Counted from the stretch's first letter, positions 52,502 through 61,472 are shown. The stretch: DNA of 64,000 bases from UBA9980 sp964436235 (GCA_964436235.1 CAYTCW010000005.1:3853-67852), one strand, 5' to 3'. A program made the numbers and translations. The notes: generated by a model not told the origin, from the letters alone.

Positions 52502-53344
52502 ATGAAAAAAAATAGCATTTCAACTAAAAAAATATTTACTTCGTTGCTGACTCTGGCTTTATTATTAGCATTTTCAGGCCGCGCACTTTCAGCCGCGGCA
52601 TTTGAAGCCGTCAAACTAAAATTATCCGTCGGCGGGCAACTTTTTGACGATCCCGAAACCGATCGCGAAATCAAATCGTCAGATTCAGACAATCATAAGT
52701 TCAAATTATACTCTCCTGCAGACGCTGGCACCTCCGCAGCCGAAATTAAAAATACGGACTACAATGAAAAACTATCGGAGATCGTTAAAAAATACAACGA
52801 AAAACACCGCATCGCATACCTTGCCGCTATGGAAAAATACCGGCTCGATAATCAAAAAGGCTTTGAAAATAAAGGCCCATTCAATAAAGGCGGACCGCGC
52901 CCGGATATGAAAGAAATGAACCGGATGGGAAGGCCCGATCACGACGTAAAAGTGCGCGGCGCAGAGCGCTCGTCAGATAATACGAAGTCGGGCATCACCA
53001 GATATACGCCTCCCGGTGAAAAAATCGACCCGCTATTCAGCCTCGAACAGCCGGATCGTACAACGGACGCTTTTTCTTACGCCGGCAGCCTGATATTCGG
53101 CATGATAATGAAATATCCCGCCGAATATATAAAAAAATACGCGCAAAATTACGCGAATAAAAATTATAAAAAACAGGTAGAACAGATCGGCCGAACCCGT
53201 CAAACACTTTCAGATGCATATCATAAACCCGTCAGGACGATCGAAAACAGTATCTCAAAAAATTTCTTCAATGGCAATACCGGCGAAGTGAACCTGAATT
53301 TCTTTTATGTGCGCTCTACTATGGGAGTCCGCATAAATTATTAA
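52502..53344 (+). CDS. Secreted protein of unknown function
   Basis: The 280-residue protein has a signal peptide (about 11-31, ending LSAAA). The mature region is charged and low-complexity near 100-175 (FENKGPFNKGGPRPDM, MGRPDHD). Residues 193-215 form a mildly hydrophobic segment (AFSYAGSLIFGMIMKYPAEY). The C-terminus ends in aromatic beta-like residues (NLNFFYVRSTMGVRINY), a pattern compatible with an outer-membrane-type terminal strand. No family is recognised. GGAGGG lies 12 nt upstream of the ATG; no clear promoter is seen. Confidence 0.7.
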   Translation: MKKNSISTKKIFTSLLTLALLLAFSGRALSAAAFEAVKLKLSVGGQLFDDPETDREIKSSDSDNHKFKLYSPADAGTSAAEIKNTDYNEKLSEIVKKYNEKHRIAYLAAMEKYRLDNQKGFENKGPFNKGGPRPDMKEMNRMGRPDHDVKVRGAERSSDNTKSGITRYTPPGEKIDPLFSLEQPDRTTDAFSYAGSLIFGMIMKYPAEYIKKYAQNYANKNYKKQVEQIGRTRQTLSDAYHKPVRTIENSISKNFFNGNTGEVNLNFFYVRSTMGVRINY

Positions 53345-53437
53345 CCTGAATTTTATCCCTATCTTCTAAATTATACAAATCTCATCGCCGGCGAATCTTG
53401 ATAAAGCGTATCAAACTTAAAATGATCGCACATAAAA

Positions 53438-53471
53438 AACGGGAGAAAGTTTTTAATAACTTCCTCCCGTT
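53438..53471 (-). terminator. Rho-independent terminator of the zinc-ribbon gene
   Basis: Arms AACGGGAG..AAGTT and AACTT..CTCCCGTT pair with one internal mismatch around a 6-nt loop. On the minus strand TTTTTT follows. It is 69 nt after the stop of the 450-aa gene, and on the plus strand it may also stop the convergent gene. Confidence 0.75.
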
Positions 53472-53539
53472 ATTTAGGTGCGATTTTAAATATTATTTTA
53501 ATTTAATATCAATTAAATCGTTAATTAACTCCGATTTTA

Positions 53540-54892
53540 TTATTTGATTTTTTCGAGCAGCTGCATTAAATCTGCATTAGAAAGAGCCGCTTCTTTGAGC
53601 CTTTTAACAAGAGTAGCTCTGGTGGCTTTTAATAAATCGGAATCTTTGAGTTTTTTATCGTTTAATGCAGCTGCAAATTTATTGATTTTTTCGATATTAA
53701 GACTGTTGATATCATCGCCGGTCAAATCGATCGAAGTGTTATTAACTTCGAGTTCAGCTTTAGCTTCGTTAATTTTAGCGAGCGTTTCTTCGTCGAAACG
53801 GGCCGCAGCGACTTTATTTTTACCCGATTTTTTAGAAGTTTTAGCGAGATTATCTTCAAACGGCTGCTCATAGGCGCGCGGCGTTCCGAACTGGCCGTAA
53901 GGATATTGCGGATTAGCCGGCTGAGGATAATAAGGCGACGGCTGGCCGACACTAACATACATGGCCTCGATGGCGCGGCGCGTTGATTGATAATAGGCTT
54001 TATTAGCGAGTTCCGCAAGTTCCGACACGGAGGTCATATAACGGGCGCCGGATAATAAAATTCTATCGGCTATTTCGTAATTAGATGCTTTATTCCAATA
54101 CACTTTAAGATCATAAACACTCGGCCTGTCGCCAAGACGGCCGTACATCGAATCCATATAGTCGAGAAGATTTTTGGCCGAATTAGCGTAATAAAATTTC
54201 GTAGTTACCCGCATCATGGCTTTTACCGAATTAAGACGGCGCACGGCAGTGAGGGCAAGAGCGTCGGCCTTTTCATACTGGCTGCATTTATCCCAGTAAT
54301 AAATTATATCTTCGGGCGTAGCGTCAATAATTAAATCCTGACGGTTAATGTTTTGTATTATGGCGTTAAAACTATCGTTATAATAGGCTTTAACGGCAAG
54401 ACGGCAAATGCCTTTAAGCGAAGTCACGCGGCTTGCGCCGGCAACAATTATATTATCGCCAGCCCTGTAATTCGACGCGCGGTCCCATTGCCTTAAAAGC
54501 TCGTCCACACTTTCACCGTAATTAGGCTGCGGCGGATAATACGGCGAAGGCGAAGGGGGAGCCGGCGGATAATAAGGCGGCTGAGGCTGCGGTGAAGGCG
54601 GATATGGATTTACATGCGGCGAGGGTGGAATGGGATTTGAAAAACCGCAGTAAGGACAGATATTGCTTCCCGGCGAATACGGGCCATTGTCGCCCTGCTG
54701 ATTATATGTTCTTTTACACCTGTTGCACTGATGGGAGTGGCCGATATGAGCCGGATCGTAATGTTTACTTGTTTCCGACGATAAATCGATTTTAGCGGCC
54801 GTTACAGCCTTCTGCCCGGCGTCACAAACGCCGCTCGAAACAAATAATGAAGCGCCTATAAATAAAACCGCCGCTTTTTTGAAAATACTCAT
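53540..54892 (-). CDS. Exported zinc-ribbon protein with three internal repeats
   Basis: The 450-residue protein has a signal peptide (about 1-25). A zinc ribbon follows, with CNRCKRTY (about 56-63) and CPYCGF (about 78-83). A Pro/Tyr-rich linker (about 85-125) leads to three repeats of about 75 residues (starting near 132, 206 and 278). Each has the pattern W-D/N-K/R-A/C-S-N/Q-Y-E/R followed by AD..L and ending AYY or FYY. The C-terminal 110 residues are Lys/Asn-rich. A zinc ribbon in an exported protein is unusual. No family is recognised. It is monocistronic, with its own promoter and terminator. Confidence 0.75.
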   Translation of the reverse strand: MSIFKKAAVLFIGASLFVSSGVCDAGQKAVTAAKIDLSSETSKHYDPAHIGHSHQCNRCKRTYNQQGDNGPYSPGSNICPYCGFSNPIPPSPHVNPYPPSPQPQPPYYPPAPPSPSPYYPPQPNYGESVDELLRQWDRASNYRAGDNIIVAGASRVTSLKGICRLAVKAYYNDSFNAIIQNINRQDLIIDATPEDIIYYWDKCSQYEKADALALTAVRRLNSVKAMMRVTTKFYYANSAKNLLDYMDSMYGRLGDRPSVYDLKVYWNKASNYEIADRILLSGARYMTSVSELAELANKAYYQSTRRAIEAMYVSVGQPSPYYPQPANPQYPYGQFGTPRAYEQPFEDNLAKTSKKSGKNKVAAARFDEETLAKINEAKAELEVNNTSIDLTGDDINSLNIEKINKFAAALNDKKLKDSDLLKATRATLVKRLKEAALSNADLMQLLEKIK

Positions 54893-54925
54893 TCAAATCC
54901 CCCCTGTTTTTAAAGTGATAGAACA

Positions 54926-54954
54926 ATTTTACATCAAATATTTGTCCATGTCAA
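54926..54954 (-). promoter_or_regulatory. sigma-70-type promoter of the zinc-ribbon gene
   Basis: TTGACA (54949-54954) and TAAAAT (54926-54931) are 17 nt apart on the minus strand; the ATG is 33 nt downstream after an AGGGGGG ribosome site. Confidence 0.7.
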
Positions 54955-55065
54955 GTTTTCGCGCATTTTTATGGCTTTTATGGTTTCTGCTTATTTTTCA
55001 GCTGTTTTATCTTTATAATACCGTTCTATTTTTTTAAATTCAACCGGAATTTATGAACCGCGCAA

Positions 55066-55093
55066 AGACCGTTTAAAAACCGTTTAAAGACCG
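55066..55093. repeat. 11-bp tandem repeat
   Basis: The unit AGACCGTTTAA is followed by AAACCGTTTAA and then a partial AGACCG. Such short iterated units can be protein-binding sites. Confidence 0.6.
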
Positions 55094-55163
55094 CGACGGG
55101 GGAGAAGAAAGGACCAATGGCCCTCTCTTATCCCCCTGTGCCCCCTTTACTCTCCCTGAATAT

Positions 55164-55212
55164 AAAACTGCGCAAATACGGCATACTTTGTATGCCGCAT
55201 TTGCGCAGTTTT
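55164..55212. repeat. Long hairpin (23-bp arms)
   Basis: The arms begin AAAACTGCGCAAAT and end ATTTGCGCAGTTTT, with CGGCATAC/GTATGCCG inside, one A/C mismatch and a 3-nt loop. It is far longer than a normal terminator. Confidence 0.8.
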
Positions 55213-55220
55213 GCAGCATC

Positions 55221-55256
55221 GAAATAAAAAGGCTATTACCATAGCCTTTTTATTTC
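55221..55256. terminator. Perfect 16-bp hairpin, terminator-like
   Basis: GAAATAAAAAGGCTAT and ATAGCCTTTTTATTTC pair perfectly around TACC. The A/T-rich base would act as a bidirectional terminator, but no gene ends nearby. Confidence 0.5.
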
Positions 55257-55427
55257 GGGCGGTATTTGCTGCCGGCTTCGAAGTTTTTCTTTCCTTCTCT
55301 TTAAGAAATGCCCTGCCATTAATTATTTCCTTTACATCACACTCTCTTCTCTTTTGTTTTGTTTTTTTCTGTTCTTTCTGTTCTCTTCTTCCTGCCATAA
55401 AGTTTTTTCATGACTATAGCGAATTTT

Positions 55428-55458
55428 GCCATCGCGCACGCTTTGCGTGCGCGATGGC
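55428..55458. repeat. GC-rich perfect palindrome (left)
   Basis: GCCATCGCGCACGC and GCGTGCGCGATGGC enclose TTT. It is the left outer partner of the palindrome at 55697-55723. Confidence 0.85.
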
Positions 55459-55469
55459 GTTGCATTTAC

Positions 55470-55684
55470 GCATCACCGGAATTTAATATTAATGCTCACG
55501 GTAAAACTTTAAAGCGTAACAACTTTTACTGTACTAATGAATTATTTAAAACATTTGTTTAAATTAAACTCAATTTATAAAGACTTTTATTCTACACAAT
55601 TCATTTAATTTTTGGTAATGCCATTATTAAACTCGATTTGCATTAGTTTTTACCGTGAGCCGTTCAGTTAAATAGCAGTGATGC
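55470..55684. repeat. Paired inverted repeats with a common centre
   Basis: GCATCAC at 55470-55476 is mirrored by GTGATGC at 55678-55684. GCTCACGGTAAAA at 55494-55506 is mirrored by TTTTACCGTGAGC at 55648-55660. Both pairs centre on 55,577. Over about 37 bp the two arms agree at about 28 positions. The interior is AT-rich and has no ORF. Confidence 0.8.
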
Positions 55685-55696
55685 CATTGTTGCACC

Positions 55697-55723
55697 GCAT
55701 GTGCGCGCAACGCGCGCACATGC
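55697..55723. repeat. GC-rich perfect palindrome (right)
   Basis: GCATGTGCGCG and CGCGCACATGC enclose CAACG. It mirrors the palindrome at 55428-55458 in position and shares a GCGCGCAC-like core. Confidence 0.85.
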
Positions 55724-55818
55724 AAACAAGCAAGCTGGCAGGAAACAAGAAAATAAGGAAGAAAATAAAAAAGCTATCGACCAGCTAACAACAATGCGTC
55801 AGACAATTTGCCGAAAGA

Positions 55819-55872
55819 GGGAGGGGTGAAGGGGAGGGAGAAAGGGTTGCTAACCTTTTCTCCCTCCCCTTC
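55819..55872 (+). repeat. G-rich hairpin with G-quadruplex motif
   Basis: Positions 55819-55846 contain five runs of three or more G separated by 1-5 nt. The arm 55828-55846 also pairs with 55854-55872 in a 19-bp hairpin with one G-T pair. The tail is TTC followed by A-rich sequence. Confidence 0.65.
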
Positions 55873-55896
55873 AAAAAAGAACTTTGAAGTGCCGTA

Positions 55897-55925
55897 TTGA
55901 TTTTTAAGGTCTTATGCTATATAAT
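55897..55925 (+). promoter_or_regulatory. sigma-70-type promoter of the ankyrin gene
   Basis: TTGATT (55897-55902) and TATAAT (55920-55925) are 17 nt apart. The ATG follows 42 nt later. Confidence 0.65.
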
Positions 55926-55967
55926 AAACTTAAAATTTTGCACTAATCCGGGCGGTCGTTTTATTCT

Positions 55968-58900
55968 ATGGCAATTAACTCCCAAATACTCGATATATCA
56001 GCGGCCTCGCCGTCTAAATTCAATAAATACGCTGTCATTCGGCGCGAACCGATTTTAGACACTCACATGGAGCGCTACCTTCTTCAAAAAGATAAAGAAA
56101 AGGCCGTACTGAATTTTTATAAAAAACATACATCAAAAGAATCGGAAACGCTTTTTAAGGCGCGCCAAAAAAACGCCGAAGCTCATCCCCGAAAAATATT
56201 AAAGATCCTAGAATACGGTTTTTACAAAAAAGTTCCCTGCTGGTATGAGATATGCCCTTATTCAAGATTCGGCCCGCTCGCCAATATTTTTAATACTGCG
56301 CGTACTTATTCGCGCCAGATAACTTTTTCCGCGATAACGGAAGGAATATTTTCCATAATCGATTATTTCCACTCGCAAAATATGGCCCTGTTAAATCTAA
56401 AACCGTCGAATATAGTAATAAACAATTTATACCCGCTCGAACTCGTTATAAAAGAAATCGATAAATTCGGCGAATCGAGCCCGGCTAACACCGCTTCAGA
56501 TTATTATGATTTCGGGATCACTCTGTTAGATTTATTTTTAGGTTCGGACCCTGACTGCAGTCCTGAAAGAGCTTATCTGATACATTCGATAACCGCGTCA
56601 GAAAACGGTATGCCGCAGCAGGTGCCGCGTCATTTAAAAAGCCTTCTGACAGGATTAATGTGCGGGGCGCACGAAAAAAGATGGGGCGCGAACGAAGTAA
56701 AAAAATGGCTCGCTGAAGGCCATGGGCGCATCGAATTATTAAAGCATGAAGATGGAAATTCGTCGGCGGGCGCTAGCGGACGGGTATTTATACCGCCCGA
56801 AGAATATAAAAAAATCAATGAATTATTTAAACTGCCTTTAGAAATTAAAAACGGGCTATCAGACGCCATAAGACCGGATTATTTAAATTGCGCCGGAGAA
56901 TTTATTAATCTGAAAAATGAAAACTTATTCATTACTTTAAAGGAAGCCGGAGAGTTTATAGAAGCCAACGCAGGAGCTAACTTTCCAAAAGAACGCTTAT
57001 ATGAAGATCTTGAAAGGACCGCCGGCTACTATAAAATATCTCAATGCATCAAAAACGCCGCAGATTTGGCACTTTACGAAAGACTGTCGGGCCTGCTGAA
57101 AAAAATCACTCCCGAAACCGGCGGCGCTTATTTAAATAAAATTAAAAACTATCTGCAGGCGATTTTATATAAAAATATACGCTGGAGCGCCGAAGATAAA
57201 AAAATCGCACGCGCGCTGCTTGATATCAAATGGGATATGGTAAATGAAAAAATATACGGCCGCAAAGCGGGCGCGGTTGAAAATAAATCTATAATAGCCG
57301 CGGCAGGCCTTTTACTATTAGCGGCATTCGCATATTCTCTATATGCCGAAAAGTATTACCTGATGTTATTTTGCATATTACTTTTAACGCATATAGCATA
57401 TATAATATTTACCGCCCCCGATTACGAAAAAGTTTACACAACATGGCAGCTGCGCATAGACGAAGCCGGCGATCTATGCGCGCAAAGCCAAAAACTCGCC
57501 GCGGCAGGCTATAAAAATCATGCAACGCCCCAGCCGCCACGGACCAAAAACGCGTCTGCCGCAAGCAAAGACGCTGCTCGAAATTATTATCCGAACGCCG
57601 ATACGCAGGAAATTTTTGACCGCTTCATCCACGCGATTAAAACGGGAAATTATAAAGAAACTCAAAAACTAATACAGCGCGGGGCGGATATCAACGCTAA
57701 AGACGCCGGCGGCGCAAGCGCTCTTATATGGGCCGCCGACTCGGGCGACCTGAAACTGATAAAACTATTAACCGGCTACGGCGCTGATATCAACGCCTGC
57801 GACAATCAGGGCGCAAGCGCGCTTATGTGGGCCGCATATAAAGGCAATGAAAGCGCCGTAAAACTGCTTATAGACAACGGCGCCGCTAAAGATTCGCGCG
57901 ACCTCGAAGGACATACGCCTTTAATGGCGGCCTGTTTCAATTCACACTCCGGCGCCGTCCGCGCGCTTTTAGACTATGGATGCGACGCGCGGGCCGCCGA
58001 CTTCGCCGGCAACGGAGTTCTCGCCTATGCGAAAAATTCAGGTTGCGTCGATATAGCTGAAATGATAACCGATCATATAGACTCGGGCGCGGAGGCTGAA
58101 AATAAAAAAAACGCCATAGGCGGCATTATTTTTGACACGCTCTCAGACTGCGGAGTGACCGACGCGTTCGAACTCATCAAAGCCGCCGTCACGGCCAATA
58201 AAAAAGCGGTACGCAATATTATTGAATCCGCCGACTCGGCCGACGCCTCCGGCTCGCGTTTTATAAAAGCCTGCGCAGCGGGCAATTACGACCTGGCGCG
58301 AAAAATGATAGATATTAAAATCGACATCAACGCGCGCGACCGTCGCGGTTACAGCGCGCTTATATGGGCGGTGGACAAAAAACGCGACCGGATAACGGAT
58401 TTGCTTCTCGAAAACGGCGCGGACGTAGATGCGGCCGACAGTTACGGCTATAGCCCGCTTATATGGGCCATAGAGCGCAACGATCTTTGCTGCGTTAAAA
58501 AATTAATAGATCATAAAGCAGATATAGATCGCGCCGACAATAACGGCATTACTCCGCTAATGTGGACGGTGATTAAAAAACGCCACGATATAGCTCGGAC
58601 GCTCATAAAATCGGGATGCGACGCGGACAAATTCGACCACAAAGGATACAGCGCGTTAAGCTACGCTATCGAGAAAAAACTCGATAATTTCATCGAACTT
58701 ACCGCTGCGGCGTCGGCAAAACCGGCCATAGATAATCCTTTACCGCGGCCGTTTATACTCTGGGCGGCTGCCCGATCCAGGACGGCTTTAGTAAAACTCG
58801 CAGTAGCTCGCGGGGCCGAACTTAACGCAAAAGACGAGTACGGCCGCACCGCCCTTATGCACTGCATAAATTCAAGAAATATCGACGCCGTCGCTCTTTT

Positions 58901-59435
58901 AATCAATAGCGGGGCGGATATCAATCTGTGTGACAACTCCGGCGCCGGAGCGCTTATATACGCTGTCAACAACTGGTTTTACGATATAGCCCGTCTTCTG
59001 TTAGAGGCCGGAGCGGACCACACCATAAAAGACAACCGACGCAAAACGGCCATGGATTACGCCGTCGATAAAAACTACAACACTATAATAGAAATGCTTA
59101 TCGATGCCGGGGCGGATGTTAACGCGCGCACTTACGACGGCTCCACTTTGCTTACCTGGAGCGTCTGCTGCAAAAATACAGCGCTTGCAAGATATTTAAT
59201 TTATAAAGGCGCGGATATTAACGCGCGCGACATAAAAAATTATACCGCGCTGATGCGCGCCGCAGTAAACGGTCATATTGAAATGGTTAAGATCCTTATT
59301 GAAAACGGCGCGAATACCGCCGCTAAAAACTCTGACGGCGAAACCGCTTACGATCTCGCCGTCAGAAATAAAAGAGAAAAGACTGCCGTTTATTTACTTA
59401 AATATGTAAAACCCTTAAAACATGAAATCGACTAA
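55968..59435 (+). CDS. Membrane pseudokinase fused to ankyrin repeats
   Basis: The 1155-residue protein begins with a Ser/Thr kinase-like domain (about 10-265). It keeps LKPSNIVINN but the HRD triad reads LLN, so the catalytic Asp is Asn, and no clear Gly-rich loop is seen. The DFG region is also altered (IDKFG). It is probably a pseudokinase. Two transmembrane helices lie near 440-485. From about 540 to 1150 there are about 16 ankyrin repeats (ASALIWAADSGD, GADINAKD patterns) in two blocks, separated by a non-ankyrin stretch near 705-760. The kinase-like and ankyrin parts should both be cytoplasmic if the helices form a hairpin. Its 3' end overlaps the convergent gene by 21 nt. Confidence 0.85.
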   Translation: MAINSQILDISAASPSKFNKYAVIRREPILDTHMERYLLQKDKEKAVLNFYKKHTSKESETLFKARQKNAEAHPRKILKILEYGFYKKVPCWYEICPYSRFGPLANIFNTARTYSRQITFSAITEGIFSIIDYFHSQNMALLNLKPSNIVINNLYPLELVIKEIDKFGESSPANTASDYYDFGITLLDLFLGSDPDCSPERAYLIHSITASENGMPQQVPRHLKSLLTGLMCGAHEKRWGANEVKKWLAEGHGRIELLKHEDGNSSAGASGRVFIPPEEYKKINELFKLPLEIKNGLSDAIRPDYLNCAGEFINLKNENLFITLKEAGEFIEANAGANFPKERLYEDLERTAGYYKISQCIKNAADLALYERLSGLLKKITPETGGAYLNKIKNYLQAILYKNIRWSAEDKKIARALLDIKWDMVNEKIYGRKAGAVENKSIIAAAGLLLLAAFAYSLYAEKYYLMLFCILLLTHIAYIIFTAPDYEKVYTTWQLRIDEAGDLCAQSQKLAAAGYKNHATPQPPRTKNASAASKDAARNYYPNADTQEIFDRFIHAIKTGNYKETQKLIQRGADINAKDAGGASALIWAADSGDLKLIKLLTGYGADINACDNQGASALMWAAYKGNESAVKLLIDNGAAKDSRDLEGHTPLMAACFNSHSGAVRALLDYGCDARAADFAGNGVLAYAKNSGCVDIAEMITDHIDSGAEAENKKNAIGGIIFDTLSDCGVTDAFELIKAAVTANKKAVRNIIESADSADASGSRFIKACAAGNYDLARKMIDIKIDINARDRRGYSALIWAVDKKRDRITDLLLENGADVDAADSYGYSPLIWAIERNDLCCVKKLIDHKADIDRADNNGITPLMWTVIKKRHDIARTLIKSGCDADKFDHKGYSALSYAIEKKLDNFIELTAAASAKPAIDNPLPRPFILWAAARSRTALVKLAVARGAELNAKDEYGRTALMHCINSRNIDAVALLINSGADINLCDNSGAGALIYAVNNWFYDIARLLLEAGADHTIKDNRRKTAMDYAVDKNYNTIIEMLIDAGADVNARTYDGSTLLTWSVCCKNTALARYLIYKGADINARDIKNYTALMRAAVNGHIEMVKILIENGANTAAKNSDGETAYDLAVRNKREKTAVYLLKYVKPLKHEID

Positions 59436-61472
59436 ATGAAATACCTTCATCTTCATTTCCTCGCTGAAACTTGCATGCCATTCAGCCGCTTCTTCTAAAG
59501 TAATCAGGCGGCAGTAATAGAGGTCCTGAGTAAAAGTATCGTGCATAAGTTTAGCGAATTCTGCATTTTCAATAAGAACCATTTCTTCGGCGTCGAGTTT
59601 ATTACTGCGGGAATTTAAATTGTATGAACCTATGGTCACGGCCGCGCCGTCGAAGTAATTGCACTTTGCATGAAGCGTCTGGCTGCCGTACCACTCGTAA
59701 ATATTGATATTTTTTTCTATTAAGTCTTTAAAGAAATAGTGACTGGCATAAACTATATATTTACCCATATCGTTAGAATACATTGAATTAGTTATTATGC
59801 TGACTTTAACGCCGCGCGCGGCCGCTTTAATAAGGCTTTCCTCGAGCCGCTTCGACGGCAGGAAATAAGGCGTCTGCAAAATAACCTCTTTCGAGCAGCG
59901 GTCGATATACCAGGTAAGGCATTCTAAAACATGGTCGTCTTTATCGGTCGGAAAATGAACTATAAAACGGATATCCACGCCTGAAACTTTAGGCGCTACA
60001 GGATAGTATTCGCGCAGCACTTCTTTGATCAGTTTCGGATTGTCCGCCGGCTTATACATTGAAGAATTATCTATTTTATATTTTTCCATCTCTTTTTCCG
60101 CGCGCTGTAATTCGCTCAAATCGTCGCGCACGAAAAAATTCTGATTATCGCCGAGCGCCCAGTTAAGCAAAAACAATTCTTTCATCTGCATTATAACCGG
60201 GCCTTCGAGCATTACGTCGGTATCGCGCCAGCCTTCTACGACGATAGAGCCTTTCGCATAATCATCGCCTATATTCATTCCGCCTGTTATAGCATAAAGA
60301 TCGTCAACTATGAATAATTTCTGATGGTTTCTGTTATTGACTCTGACGGGGGATTTGAACGGACTGTTAAACAGCGCCACTTTGACTCCGCCTGCCCTCA
60401 GCTTATGCACTATATCTTTTTTATAGCTGAAAGTCGTCCAGTAGTCGATAATAACGCGGACATCCACGCCCTGCTTCGCTTTTTTAATAAGCAGATCGGC
60501 GAGTTTATTGCCGGTTTCATCATTTTTATAAGATAGATATTGCAGATAAATATAAGACTGCGCGGCTTCGCCAAGTTCATGGCGCTTAGCGAAAGATACT
60601 CTGCCGTTTAATAATAAAGTGGCCTCATTACCGGGCGATACCTGCGAATCGGTAGCCGCGTCGAACGACCAGTCGGTAAGAAGCGCCTGCTGCTTTTCGC
60701 TCTCGGTTTCTTTTTTAAACTCTTTATATTCGCCGACCTGTTTGCGGTAGCTGAAAAGCGAAACATAATAAGAGCCGAGCGCAGATATTTTTTTAATAGG
60801 CGAACTCCACTTTAATTCATTATACTTAGCGTATGCCTGCTTTGACTTATCTTTAGATGCATATATATTGTTAATAATTTTGCGCGCAACGGCTTTTTTT
60901 TCATTGGCTTTAATGGCGTCCGACGCTTTTTTAGCTATGGCAGGGCTTTTAGTAGATGCGGCGATCTCTTTTAAAAGCGAATTCGCTTTTTCATAATCGC
61001 CCCTTAAATTGGCGTAGTGCCCCGCTAATTCGAGTTTTAACCGGTTGGCGAGCTCGGCGTCGGCCGTTTTTAATATCCGTTCTTCGAGTTCGGCTATCAG
61101 TCTGTCGTTTTTAGCCTTTCCGGCGGTCGCGAGCGGCTGAGGACTTATAACGCCGCCGTTAAGAGAGGCACCGTCAGTTTCGCCGGCAACGGGCTGAACG
61201 GCCGCGGCAGCTGCGGCAGGCTTAGCCGCCTCGGTTGCGGTTAAAAGCGAATCGCCGGATACTTTTTTGTATTCTTCGAGAGCGTTTTTATACTTATCGT
61301 AACGGGCTTTAACTTCGAATTCCGGCAGATTGTTATTGACGGCTTCGAGATAATTTTGATAAGAGGCCTGATAAGCCTTATAAACGCTCTGCGCTTCATT
61401 AGCAGCGACAGGAACGGAACTCAAAAGCACACATATAATGGCTAACGCGCAAAGTTGTTTTAATAGTTTCAT
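59415..61472 (-). CDS. Secreted phospholipase D-like protein
   Basis: The 685-residue protein has a signal peptide (1-24), then a helical module (about 31-76). A Pro/Ala-rich linker and TPR-like helices follow, then two PLD domains. HKD motif 1 is NHQKLFIVDD with GGMN (about 383-400); HKD motif 2 is LHAKCNYFDG with SYNLNSRS (about 600-625). Cardiolipin synthase-like enzymes use this arrangement; a phospholipid transfer or nuclease role are alternatives. The secreted form is unusual for cardiolipin synthases, which are membrane-bound. GGAGGAAGG precedes the ATG. Confidence 0.9.
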   Translation of the reverse strand: MKLLKQLCALAIICVLLSSVPVAANEAQSVYKAYQASYQNYLEAVNNNLPEFEVKARYDKYKNALEEYKKVSGDSLLTATEAAKPAAAAAAVQPVAGETDGASLNGGVISPQPLATAGKAKNDRLIAELEERILKTADAELANRLKLELAGHYANLRGDYEKANSLLKEIAASTKSPAIAKKASDAIKANEKKAVARKIINNIYASKDKSKQAYAKYNELKWSSPIKKISALGSYYVSLFSYRKQVGEYKEFKKETESEKQQALLTDWSFDAATDSQVSPGNEATLLLNGRVSFAKRHELGEAAQSYIYLQYLSYKNDETGNKLADLLIKKAKQGVDVRVIIDYWTTFSYKKDIVHKLRAGGVKVALFNSPFKSPVRVNNRNHQKLFIVDDLYAITGGMNIGDDYAKGSIVVEGWRDTDVMLEGPVIMQMKELFLLNWALGDNQNFFVRDDLSELQRAEKEMEKYKIDNSSMYKPADNPKLIKEVLREYYPVAPKVSGVDIRFIVHFPTDKDDHVLECLTWYIDRCSKEVILQTPYFLPSKRLEESLIKAAARGVKVSIITNSMYSNDMGKYIVYASHYFFKDLIEKNINIYEWYGSQTLHAKCNYFDGAAVTIGSYNLNSRSNKLDAEEMVLIENAEFAKLMHDTFTQDLYYCRLITLEEAAEWHASFSEEMKMKVFHLVDFMF

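Larger units (their letters stand above)
54893..55967. other. 1.1 kb non-coding hairpin-rich region
   Basis: No convincing gene lies here. The region holds, in order, the promoter at 54926-54954, an 11-bp tandem repeat at 55066-55093, a GA-rich imperfect hairpin near 55095-55135, hairpins at 55164-55212 and 55221-55256, a pyrimidine-rich tract near 55330-55395, and GC-rich palindromes at 55428-55458 and 55697-55723. Between those palindromes are paired inverted blocks, and the region ends with a G-rich hairpin at 55828-55872 and the promoter at 55897-55925. Several elements are arranged with inverted symmetry around about 55,577. Short ORFs here overlap these repeats and look spurious. Confidence 0.8.

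Noticed and set aside
55147..55486. Two overlapping ORFs (83 aa minus, 91 aa plus) in the hairpin region
   Set aside because: They span perfect inverted repeats and purine/pyrimidine tracts, have Lys/Arg/Gln- or Phe-rich low-complexity translations, overlap each other, and lack ribosome sites.
55164..55872. Possible CRISPR array
   Set aside because: The repeats are inverted, of different lengths and sequences, and are not regularly spaced. No cas genes are nearby.
59415..59435. Overlap of convergent genes as a sign of frameshift
   Set aside because: Both genes keep their normal endings, and 21-nt tail overlaps are common in compact genomes.
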